The position numbers were made by a program, and so were the translations under genes. Under the pieces are notes generated by a model that worked only from the letters and a program-made list of their open reading frames with translations, was not told the DNA's origin and searched no databases. From the NCBI GenBank assembly GCA_910592005.1, contig CAJVPP010001537.1, positions 1-19,383 of the forward strand: a DNA stretch of 19,383 bases. Direction: 5' to 3'. Origin of the DNA: Funneliformis mosseae (lineage: Eukaryota > Glomeromycota > Glomeromycetes > Glomerales > Glomeraceae). Positions 1-9,507 of this stretch are shown piece by piece. Position 1 is the stretch's first letter; every line of letters begins with the position of its first letter.

Positions 1-60
1 GTAACCTTACGTAAGATTACGAAGCGTAGGGTTTACGTAATACTTCGCATTATTAAATTT
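1..60. repeat. Palindrome-rich stretch at window edge
   Basis: Positions 1-20 form an imperfect 20-bp palindrome (18 of 20 positions) centred on TTACGTAA. A second TTACGTAA lies at 33-40, and CGAAG at about 20-24 is mirrored by CTTCG at about 44-48. Such clustered self-complementary words are typical of the end of a small inverted-repeat element. The window cuts it, so neither its other end nor a target duplication can be seen. Confidence 0.3.
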
Positions 61-309
61 ACTGATGTACTTATAATCATTACATCAATGTTTAAAGTTT
101 AAAGAAGCTACAACCTGATGATACGTGAATGAAAAATTAGGTTACACATAAAAATTGATATTCTAAGTCACAAAGTTTACGCGTCCTTATATAAATCTAG
201 GAGCAGTCAGTAAATAAAATAAAATTTTCAACTCACTCCTTCATTAAAAATGACTCAGTTAACTGGCTTTTTATCATGTTACTAATATCGAAGGCTGAAT
301 GTGTACTAA
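61..309. other. AT-rich intergenic sequence, nothing recognised
   Basis: No coding frame, RNA gene or clear repeat is recognisable here. The stretch ends at the target duplication of the small hAT-like element that follows. Confidence 0.5.
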
Positions 310-390
310 CCTTATAGCAGTGTTGGCTTTTGGCCAATTTGACCAGCCAAAATAGCCAAAAAATCTCTTAGTTGCGACACTGCCTTATAG
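310..390. mobile_element. 65-bp hAT-like MITE with 8-bp target duplication
   Basis: The element proper is 318-382. It starts CAGTGTTGGC and ends GCGACACTG, so the two ends share the inverted CAGTGT terminus typical of hAT transposons. It is flanked on both sides by the identical 8-bp word CCTTATAG (310-317 and 383-390), the duplication length made by hAT transposases. The interior carries a TTTGGCCAATTTGA..CAGCCAAAAT core shared with a second copy at 3430-3591. At 65 bp it encodes nothing and must have been moved in trans. The exact duplication plus the family terminus make this call fairly firm. Confidence 0.8.
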
Positions 391-649
391 AGTATTACCG
401 TGCAAAAATGAAGCAATAAGATTAGAAGAAATTATTAGTTAGTATTAAAGAAATTTTAGATTAATGGAAGGTAACTAAATAGACTTTACGAATTAAGAGC
501 TCAGTATACATACATTTATTACGAAATATTTTTCGCAAGTATAATAATTTTAAATTTTGTTTTTCAAAGATGGACTAAAACTATAAAGACTTTATAAAAA
601 AAGATCACGCTCGCGTAAATATGCGAGTAAGCTTCTTGTCTGAAAATTA
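391..649. other. Intergenic sequence with a small hairpin
   Basis: No coding frame is credible here. A short stem, CTCGC/GCGAG with an 8-nt loop, lies at about 610-627. Nothing else is recognised. Confidence 0.45.
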
Positions 650-1940
650 TTAGATAAATGTAATACTCTGAACGGTTCAGTTCAGTCTGGATTATAGGCT
701 AATCCAAAACTGATCTGAAAATTTCAGTTCAGTTCGATTCGGATTATAAATCCTAAAAATGTCAATCTGAAACTGAACTAAACCGTAAACCAGTAAAAAT
801 CTGAACTGAACTAAAAATTTCAGATTAATCTGAAATTTCGGATCGTTTGGAACGATCCTTTTATCGTTCTTTTGGAATGATAACTTCAATCATTCCAAAT
901 GAACGATTTTCTTATCGTTCGTTTAGAACGATAACTTCAATTGTTTCAAATGAACGATTTTTTTATCATTCATTTGGAATGATAAACTTCAATTGTTCCA
1001 AACAAATGATTCTTTTATCGTTCTTTTGGAACGATAATTTAATCATTCCAAATGAACGATTCTTTTATCGTTCGTTTAGAATGATAACTTCAATCGTTCT
1101 AAATGAACAATTTTCTTATCGTTCGTTTGGAACAATAACTTCAATCATTCTAAATGAACGATTTTTTTATTGTTCGTTTGAAACGATAAACTTCAATCAT
1201 TCCAAATAAATGATTTTTTTATCGTTCTTTTGGAATGATAATTTAATCGTTCCAATCAAACGATTCTTTTATTATTCGTTTGGAACGATAACTTAAATCG
1301 TTCCAAATGAACGATTTTCTTATTGTTCATTTAGAATGATAACTTCAATCGTTCCAAATGAACGATTTTCTTATCGTTCATTTGAAATGATAACTTCAAT
1401 CGTTTCAAATGAACGATTTTCTTATCGTTCGTTTGGAATAATAATTTTAATCGTTCCAAACGAACGATTTTTTTATCATTCGTTTAGAACGATAATTTGA
1501 TCGTTCCAATCGAACGATTTTCTTATCATTCGTTTAGAACAATAACTTCAATCATTCCAAACGAACGATTCTTTTATTGTTCGTTTGGAATGATAATTTA
1601 ATCGTTCCAATCGAACGATTTTCTTATTGTTCGTTTAGAACGATAATTTAATCGTTCCAATTGAATGATTCTTTTATCGTTCATTTGGAATGATAACTTC
1701 AATCATTCTAAATGAACGATTCTTTTATCGTTCTTTTAGAACGATAATTTGATCGTTCCAATCGAATGATTTTCTTATCATTCGTTTGGAATGATAACTT
1801 CAATCGTTCCAAACGATCTGAAATTTCAGATTAATCTGGAATTTTCAGATTAAAATTTTTGCAATCTGAAACCGAACCGAAGTTGATTTGAACTGAAAAT
1901 TTTCGGATTAATCTGAACCATTCAGAGCTTTAGATAAATG
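650..1940. mobile_element. Foldback-like element with minisatellite core
   Basis: The outer inverted ends are 666-680 and 1913-1927 (14 of 15 bases complementary). Inside them are diverged subterminal arms built from CTGAACTGAA/TTCAGTTCAG words, longer on the left (681-821) than on the right (1838-1912). An inner inverted pair, 822-856 against 1803-1837 (34 of 35 bases), borders the tandem core. The 11-bp word TTAGATAAATG flanks the whole unit at 650-660 and 1930-1940, though 2-5 bases separate it from the inverted ends. This matches a non-autonomous foldback or Mutator-like element (which make 9-11-bp duplications). No transposase is present and the family is not identified, so the class is an inference. 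Confidence 0.6.
850..1812. repeat. ~51-bp palindromic minisatellite, about 19 units
   Basis: Units start near 850, 901, 952, 1004, 1054, 1105 and so on to about 1763, with a period of 49-52 bp. Each unit holds two hairpins. One is GAACGAT-loop-ATCGTTC; the other is GGAACGAT-loop-ATCGTTCC, with the loop most often AACTTCA. Most differences between units fall on the CpG sites, as CG to TG or CG to CA. The 120-codon open frame at 847-1209 arises only because the unit is close to a multiple of three; it is not a gene. No function is evident. Such arrays can extrude cruciforms or slip during replication. Confidence 0.9.
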
Positions 1941-2111
1941 CTTAGAAACCTGAGATTCATAGGATAATTATCTTATTTTTTTTATAAGTCTCTTTGATGT
2001 GTATATAACATCGTAACAGAATGAAGAATTGTATAGTGAACGAGAAAACGTTAACAATAATTATAATATTAACGATATTTACCTCATCTAATCTATTTAC
2101 TATCTTTATAC
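1941..2111. other. AT-rich spacer
   Basis: The sequence is low-complexity and AT-rich between the foldback element and the CRN-like fragment. A hydrophobic 60-codon plus-strand frame begins at 2021, but it has no recognisable family and overlaps the relic in another frame. Confidence 0.4.
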
Positions 2112-2240
2112 TTTACAGAATGTTTCGGAGATTTAAAATCTGTTTATGCTATTTTAGCAGTATTAACAGATTTAGAAGAGAATTGGCAGTTCCTTTATTT
2201 TGAAGATAAAAAGATTGGGATATTCCTATGAAAATTTTTA
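2112..2240 (+). pseudogene. Fragment resembling a CRN-type protein C-terminus
   Basis: The frame starting at 2112 reads FTECFGDLKSVYAILAVL and continues with TDLEENWQFLYFEDKKI before a stop at about 2229. The A-VLTDL-x4-W-F-F pattern recalls a segment often found in the nuclease-like C-terminal regions of Crinkler-type proteins of Glomeromycotina; this is recalled family knowledge, not a search result. A second frame starting at 2200 continues with similarly protein-like residues to about 2290, which suggests one frameshift. There is no start, no complete domain and no intact flanking coding sequence, so this is a relic. It could be unrelated, or part of a repeated-element protein. Confidence 0.35.
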
Positions 2241-3420
2241 CACATCTTATTTGAGAACCAGGATCAGAGAAATGGTAACTCGAGCCTGTAAAAGCTATCG
2301 TGTTGGAACGAGTAGAAAGAAAGATAATATATTCATATTTTACCTCACTTTCAGAATCACTAAAAATAGAATAATGAAGTCATTGCCAAAAAGGCAAAAG
2401 CTTGAAAATATAATGAATATTAGGTGTTCGCTTAGTTAAATTTTGATGTCATACTAAGAGGAACAAATAATTAGGCTAAACTAAGTAATAGGATACACAG
2501 ACCATTGCTGAATTTTCAGTTGCAGTCATTAATGCAAGATTTTCTTACGTTACGGCATTTGGCTGGAATTAATTTTTAATTACTGAAAAATTTTATCCCA
2601 TAATACTTAGTAATGAACGCGGAAGGAAGTGACACCGGTGACAAATTATATCACGTGAAATTTCATGATGGATACATAGTAATGTACATAGAATCATGTA
2701 TCACAGGCTTGTAATTTTTGTAATTTATTTTTTAATGTGACTAACTATTATTACCAATAAAAAATACATTTTCTCAGTTTTTTTTTTTAAGTGATTATGC
2801 AAACTGATAGATAAATCTTTATTAATACAAATAACGAGAGATCGTGCAAGAATAAGTATAATAGAGTTTTCTTAATAAATGATGAAATTGCAAATAAGAT
2901 CAAATTAAAATCTGAATATGTTCTTGAGTTATTATGAAAATGCGGTATTAGTATATTCTTAATAAATAATGAGCTACATGATAATAAAAATAACGCTGAG
3001 AATAATTTACATACTCATTATTTCTTTGCGTGATCTTAAAATCACATCACATAAACTTTTTGGTCTGGATCATGTGGCCAGTATTACAGGAAAGTTTGAG
3101 AATGAAAATAATATGAGTCTTCTGATACCTAGTCATGATGTGAATTACGTCAATACGAGAATTATTTTCCAAAAAAAGGGATTTCAATTTTAAAAATCAG
3201 GTGAATGATCGCATCACGAAATTTAGATCTTATAGACTACTATTATAGAAAAGTTATGGGTGTAATGCTGATAATGCATTCAAACATTAAAGATGATAAG
3301 TTCATTTATTATAATAATCACTACAATCTCATATACCCTCTACAATGTTCTTTAGAGTCTTTCCTTCATGAATTTTATAATATATAAGACAGGATACTAA
3401 AGTGGTAATTTAAAATAATT
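2241..3420. other. Intergenic region with small unassigned open frames
   Basis: Plus-strand frames of 60-79 codons occur at 2200-2439, 2969-3193 and 3205-3387. None has a recognisable domain, a plausible intron context or a codon pattern that sets it apart from AT-rich chance frames. The two near 3.0-3.4 kb lie only 11 bp apart and could be pieces of one decayed gene, but I cannot name it. No RNA gene is seen. Confidence 0.35.
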
Positions 3421-3421
3421 A

Positions 3422-3599
3422 GCATAATCTAGTGTTAGTCTTTGGCCATTGGTCATTTGGCCAATTTGATCAGCCAAAATTGCTAAAAAAAATCTTGATT
3501 ATAGCCAAATGCAAATCAATATTAATACATTTATTTAATACATAATTATTTGGTTAAAATTTAGCTTAGCTGTGATCAAATGCCAATACTAGCATAATC
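3422..3599. mobile_element. 162-bp hAT-like MITE, longer relative of the copy at 318
   Basis: The element proper is 3430-3591. Its ends read TAGTGTTAGTCTTTG and, in reverse complement, TAGTATTGGCATTTG, which agree at 11 of 15 positions. It is flanked by the identical 8-bp word GCATAATC (3422-3429 and 3592-3599). The core TTTGGCCAATTTGATCAGCC matches the 65-bp element at 318-382, which looks like an internally deleted and shortened relative. The first base has changed from the usual C to T, so this is likely an older, immobile copy. Confidence 0.75.
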
Positions 3600-4240
3600 A
3601 TCACTGTATCTCAAAGATAGATAAAGAGAATGTTCTAACATCATATTAATGATATTTTTCATTGGTTTTTTTAGATGATTTTTTAACAAAAAGATTAAAA
3701 ATTTCAGATCTGAAAATCATTTATAAAGTCAATTTGATTGTTTGAGAACATTATTTTGAAGCATTTATCTTAGCTTTAATTTCTTATCATAAGATGAGTA
3801 CTGACACTTAATAAAAAGAATTCTTTATATATTGACCAATTACTTTTTCTTTACTATACTCTTATTCATATCTTAGATATGATACTAATCACTTATATTC
3901 ATCACTATCACCTTTTAAATAAATAAATAACCTGAGTTTTGCAATCAAATAAGGAATGATAAAACTGTATTTTACGTACTGATAAATTATTTTTTTTATT
4001 ATACTTATTAATTTTTTCGAAGAACCTATATTATATACTGTATTTCATTATAAAGCCACTATTTAACAATTTATCAAAAGTCTATCTATCTAATTATTAG
4101 TATAATATATACTTTTAAAAACTTTTAAACCTTTCTACTTCACTTTTACCTCTTAACTCCTCTTAATTTTATAGCTTATTTCTTTTACAGTAAAATTAAA
4201 ACTTGTTTCACTTGATAATTTATAGTAACATATTGTCATT
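3600..4240. other. AT-rich intergenic region, nothing recognised
   Basis: No coding frame longer than chance and no clear repeat is seen. The sequence leads directly into the start of the CRN pseudogene and may contain its former promoter, but no defined element can be pointed to. Confidence 0.4.
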
Positions 4241-6428
4241 ATGGCAAGGTCGCTCAATTGCTGTATGCTTCTGGACTTTAACATTTTTTCATTTCTAATT
4301 TTCAAAGATTATGATAGAAAATACGTTAATATTAATAAACAAAAAATTTACTTAAAGATTTAACAGTTAAATACCTCAAGGAATTTATCTGTCTTGAAGT
4401 TTCTGAAACTGTCAAATGTAAATTGAATCTTTGAAAAATTAATGTTGATAAAGCCGAGATTAAAGATAATAATATTTCTACTAAAGATGACATTGTTTAA
4501 AAGCTTAAAGGAAATCTCAAAAACTGTTTAGTGAATATTTTCAAGCTGAGCTAGATAATGAAGTTAAATTTACAGCAGATAACTTCTACATCATTACTAT
4601 CATCCTATTATCACTAGTAAGTATCTCCCAATTTTATACCTCTTGAATAAGAAATATAATGTATCAGATCACAAATTTAATTTTCTTACTTGTACAGACC
4701 TTAAACGATCAATTTTCAATTTCAGTTTTCAAAATGTTAAAACACGTAAATTTGTGAAAACTGAAGGTCCTGTGGATGTCTCAAGAAATTTTTATGTTCC
4801 ATTTGAAACTGGAGTCAACTTATAAACTGAAGGAAGCCATAAATGAAAAGGTGTACGTGTTTCTAATGAAACATTTTCAATCTGAAATATCATTGACTCT
4901 ACATTATTTGAGTGGCATCAAAAAGTATTATTTTATATACATTCTTTAATGTTAGCGAATGGATTTCTGCATGGGTTGTGCAACTGACTTTCTTTAAATT
5001 TATGTAATAATATAAATGAATTCAATCATGAAATTATGAAGAAATATCAGGGGAGCAGATAGTAATCATGATCGATGAATTTGAATGATTCTTATCTAAC
5101 CAAAATAATACAATTGATCAGATTAGAGAACTTATCAAATTTGTAAATAATAGGGAAGCAAAAGGAATCAAATAGATTGTTTTTGCAGGCAGTTTCTCAA
5201 TTACTACAATACTTTAAGATGGAAGTTCACACATTAAAAATGTCATTGAAACATCGTCATAGGAGTTGTCACAGGAATTGCCACAGGATAGTATGTTAAA
5301 GTATAATTTGTTGGTTCAAAGCCAGTGGTTCCGTCAACATTAAATTTAGCAAAAATTATTGAGGTATCAGATTTTACCAAAGAACAGCACGTGACATTCT
5401 TTTATGATATTCAAGAGAATAGAAATCTTCATTTTAATGAAAAGGTTGTGGATGATATTTACGGCTGTACTAATGGTTACACTGGATTAGAAGGTCTGTT
5501 TGCATCATTGTGCATTGAATATGCTAGCAATGGGAAAACCCTTGACTTTAGTACATGGAATAATTGCTTCATAGAATTTATTTGTAACCCCACAAAAAAA
5601 AAGATTAGTGCAGTTAAATATATTGAAAACTACCTCTCCGATAGTACTGATAATAATAATAATACCTTTGTCAAAGCTGCAAAGAACCTTTTAGGGTGCT
5701 TTTTAATAAGAGGAACTTTGTCATCTTCAGAAATTGATAATGAAGAAGATTCAATTTCCATTGTACATTTGCGTACAATTGGCAACATAAAGAGTCGGGA
5801 CAACTATTATGAGTTCACATCTAATATCATCCTCGATATATTGACAAGCAGTTATTATCCTTTCTATAGAGAAGCTTTAGCAAGAATCCCGGTTATTAAC
5901 TCACCTCGAGACTTCTTGAAGAAAGCTTTAGACCTTTTAATGTAATTTCGTTATGAAGTAATTTTTGATTCCTTAGCTGCAAATCAACACACTTTTTCTG
6001 AATCAGTTATTCAAGGAGAACTTTATACTTTACTACGTATAGCTGCGTCGTATACAACGTATAAGGTTTTTCGTGAAACCAGAACTTTGAAGAAATCTGA
6101 AAAAAAATGCGACATCTGGGTGTGTAATAATTATGAGTATGGAATCGAATGTAAAGTCAACAAAGTTTCTGACAATGACATTATGAGTGCAGCTAATCAG
6201 GCTATTGGGTACATATAAGGACGACAAAAAGTTTGCTGTATGCTCATCTTCAACTTTGTGCCATTTGACAGTAAGCATCATGAATATCAATTCACTTTTC
6301 CAAATGTTGTCAAGCCAAGAGACGAAATCTACTTTGAAATGGTTCATATATTATATTCTCAAGCAACTCGAAGTGCAAAAGTCCTTCACAATTGTATGGT
6401 CGAGGAAATTTCTTTTGCAAGTAATTAA
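4241..6428 (+). pseudogene. Broken Crinkler (CRN)-family gene
   Basis: CRN proteins combine an N-terminal ubiquitin-like CRN region with an NTPase and often a nuclease-like domain; the family is abundant in oomycetes and Glomeromycotina. A start at 4241 opens with MARSLNCCMLL, resembling the SLNCLLLG-type beginning of the family, but is stopped at 4361. Later CRN pieces follow in two other frames: KAEIKDNNISTKDDI near 4450 and EYFQAELDNEVKFTADNFY at 4533-4590. A Walker-B-like VIMIDEFE lies near 5065-5090, followed by at least three stops and a frame change near 5310. From 5325 to 6428 a single frame runs with only two stops (5943 and 6216). It contains the winged-helix-like NTPase tail, then a PD-(D/E)XK-like signature: Asp at 6111 and Glu-x-Lys at 6147-6155. 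No Walker A motif is visible in the degraded 4.6-5.0 kb section. Several stops and frameshifts make an intact product very unlikely. Confidence 0.75.
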
Positions 6429-7274
6429 ACAACATACCCACAATGCTAGTTTGGTACAAGGAAAGTATAATAACTATCATTGTATTTTCTAAATAAATCC
6501 TATATGTAAACGCAAGTTACAATTTATGCTTTAAAGTACAAAATAATGTAACACGAAAAATATTTCGCTATAGATTTGTTCGCTCATTTTATTTTTCCGA
6601 TGCACAATCAATGACTAAAAATTCAAGTAAAATTTTATTAAAATAATTTTTCAGATACGTTAACGAAAAAGAAAATGCGGGAGTACGCGGATCCTAGGAC
6701 ACTTAATGCGTGTCCCTGGGTCATATTACTTTGCTCCTATATTTCTACAGCCTTATCGCTAATATTGCTAAGTACGAAATTCTTACACCACCTATAAAAA
6801 TAAATTTAGGTTATGAAAAAAAAACCATCACAATCGGTGTTGTGAAAAAAATTTATTACGGTTATATAGCCATATAAAAATAATACAAAAAGTTCAGAAC
6901 TATACACATAAAACAAATGGATAATCGAAACTTTTTATCAAGATTAATCGATGGCTTACCCTTTTTTCCCTTGATTGCTCTTCACTTTAAAAGGACCTTT
7001 TCCGCCTTGCCTTGTCTTTCATATTCTCATTCTCATATGTAACAATAAGAGGTTTCGCGATTTTTACTTGATTTTAAAGGAAAAGTTGCAGAGATAGGAT
7101 AGAGCTCCCCGACCTGAAAATTCCAGATTGATGTACCAAACTAGACAAATTCAGGTCGATCAATTAAATTTAATATTAGAAAGCATTTATTCTACTATTT
7201 AATTGTTGAACTCAATAACAAAGCCTTAAAAATTCACTACAAAAACTTTAAAAAAAAAAAAAATTTTTTTTTTT
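6429..7274. other. Intergenic region between CRN pseudogene and URB1 3' end
   Basis: No gene is recognised. A perfect 6-bp stem, GGACAC/GTGTCC with a 7-nt loop, sits at 6697-6715 just after the palindrome CCTAGG. The right edge is the 3' flank of the minus-strand URB1 gene, beginning with an A/T homopolymer palindrome. Confidence 0.45.
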
Positions 7275-7276
7275 TT
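7250..7276 (-). repeat. A14-T13 homopolymer palindrome at the URB1 stop codon
   Basis: Fourteen A residues (7250-7263) are followed directly by thirteen T residues (7264-7276), and the URB1 stop codon (7275-7277) overlaps the T run. In the URB1 transcript this gives an A-run then a U-run straight after the stop, able to pair as a loopless or short-loop stem. Polymerase slippage is the simplest origin. No separate polyadenylation signal was assigned. Confidence 0.6.
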
Positions 7277-9507
7277 ATTTATCAATTTCCATGTAATCAA
7301 TTCTTTCTTCATCTTTTTCATTAACTAAACATTCAATGACCCATTTCTTTGCTTCAATAGTAACATTACAACATAAAGCTCTCCCTATAATTTTTTCCAT
7401 AAGGTTGTCATCAAATTCATCATCACAACAAATAATCATCTCAAACAACATTCTAATTATTTCCTGATATATTTCAGTTACATTATAATTCATTGTGTAA
7501 AGCACATCTAAATTATCGGTTAAAGAAGGATGGTAATTATACTGTATTTCTATTGGATGTGATATATTATTATTCATGACAGCTAAAGTCTTTAATTGAA
7601 TTTCACATTTTTCAAGAAAGGGTATAATAATTGAGGCATGGTATGGTAATAAAACATTTTTTGAAGCAAAAGAAATTAATGTTAAGTAATGAAATACTCT
7701 AAGGATTGAATTTAAATAATTGAGTGCCCAAGGTAATGTTTCCTTTTTAACAAGGTTAATATCCTCTATTTTGAATATCATTGAAATTGAATAATAAATA
7801 AAAATGAAAATAACAAAAAAAAATAAAAAATAAATAATATATACTTACCTAATGATTTTAATAATCCAGTTAAAATACAAATAGATTGTTTAATTAAAAC
7901 ACCATTTGACCATTGTAAAGTAGAATTTTTACATCCTTGTAAAACTCTTAGCAAAATTCTAGGTCCAAATAATGATTGTTCAAATAATGATCGTGATGCT
8001 GATGAGAATGGAATTTGTTGTGAAATGCATAAATGATGCAACCACGTTAACAATCCTCTATTTTTTATCATATCTGTAATAACTTTCGGTATCGAGGCTG
8101 CCTGGAATAAGATCTAACGTACAAAAAGAGAGAAATTTGTTAAGAAAACATACAATCAATATACATTTATACGTGATATACTAAAAATAATAGATTTCAT
8201 AGGTACCTCAATAACAAGCTTGCGTGTTATATTGTCTGCTAATGGAGAATTATAATAGCAAGATATTATATCCCAAACATATCTTCTTTTAAATATCTTA
8301 TAATCCTGCAAATAAAGTTAGAATTATCAAAAAAAAAAAAATAAAATAAAAAGAGACCAAAATATTTAAATTTACATCATGAGTTTTTAGTCCAGCAGAT
8401 AAAAGCCTTAAAATCCAAACTCTTTCTTTTTGAAAATTCTCAGTAGAAGAATGAAATAAATTATAAAACATTGGTATGTCTTCTAAATCCAAAAATGGTC
8501 TTTGTAATAAAAATTTATTAATAATAGGATACATAAAATGTCCAGGGTTTATGAATATACTTAGTGAATGTGCTATGAATATAGATATTATCGTTGGAAT
8601 TCTTTGTATATCATCATCATCGTCATTATCACGATTCGTTATTGAATTCTTTAATGAATTTAAAAGTAAGAGTATTTGACTCTTTTCTCGAATATTTATA
8701 TGCTATTAAAAAAAAAAAAAAAAAAATGTGTGCTTGGAAGGTAATTTTAAAAGCAATATTTCACGTTTTTTTTTTAAATACCTCTAATAAAACGTAAAAT
8801 TCATCCAATAGATAATATGCAGCTTTTCGTACATTAGCAATCAGAGATGATGTGGCGACAACAATATAGCCCAAAGCATTAATTTCAATGAATTTTCTAC
8901 AATCCAATAAATTACCATATGATAATAGATTTGCAAATAATGGTAAAAAGTAAGATGGATCATAAACAGGTGCTTCTCTCTCAAAAATTATATCATTGTT
9001 TTTATCAAATAATAAAAACTCTTTAAAGTTATTATAATTAATTTCCAATTCCTTATCGATTGGAAAACGTGTAAAACTTCTCATCATAATCATTGGATCA
9101 ATTAATTCCAATGTTTCGACTAAAATTCGTTGTCCCATAATCAACCCTCTCTTATCTACTTGTTGTTTGTATGATGATGAACTCGTTCCCCATTTCATTG
9201 CAGAGGATACGATTGAAGATTTTGTAGTTTTTTCATATAAGATGAAAATATCTAATAATAATTGATCCGAGATTGACGTTGTTGCATTGTAAATCGATAA
9301 AAGTGAACTCAAATATGATGATTTGCAACATTCTTTAGAGTTCATACGATATAAAGTGTTGAGCAAATGACATATTGTTAGTCTCCTTATAAATGTTGAA
9401 GAATCAATTGATTTATACGACAGTTCTGAAGGATTGGCCAAAATTTTAAATTGAGAGTTATTTATTATAGCTTCGATAACCCTATCCAATGAAGGGCCAA
9501 AAACCTC
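7275..9507 (-). other. URB1: URB1 exons 15-19: C-terminal NopRA1 domain
   Basis: Exons in transcript order: 9507-8782, 8702-8376, 8305-8207, 8113-7849, 7765-7275 (residues 1569-2203). Strongly conserved landmarks are VYDPSYFLPLFANLLSYGN and FIEINALGYIVVATSSL in the first, then YPIINKFLLQRPFLDLEDIP and QKERVWILRLLSAGLKTHD in the second. DYKIFKRRYVWDIISCYYNS follows in the third and RGLLTWLHHLCISQQIP in the fourth. These are hallmark segments of the URB1 C-terminal domain. The protein ends EERIDYMEIDK. The second exon also carries a run of five Asp codons (about residue 1840). Confidence 0.9.

Noticed and set aside
847..1209. 120-codon plus-strand open frame with a 17-residue repeat
   Set aside because: It is the translation of the ~51-bp minisatellite, which is close to a multiple of three. 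Unit length drifts and stops appear downstream, so it is not a gene.
850..1812. CRISPR array
   Set aside because: There are no unique spacers: the whole ~51-bp unit repeats, is internally palindromic and lies in a eukaryotic sequence without cas genes.
2021..2203. Hydrophobic 60-codon plus-strand frame that could be a membrane peptide
   Set aside because: AT-rich chance frames give Ile/Leu/Phe-rich peptides; it has no family resemblance and overlaps the CRN-like frame, which looks more protein-like.
6033..6347. 104-codon minus-strand frame
   Set aside because: It lies antisense to the nuclease-like part of the CRN pseudogene, which carries recognisable motifs on the plus strand.
6697..6715. 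Possible tRNA or terminator hairpin
   Set aside because: Only one 6-bp stem is present, with no cloverleaf arms or T-loop box, and there is no bacterial context for a terminator.
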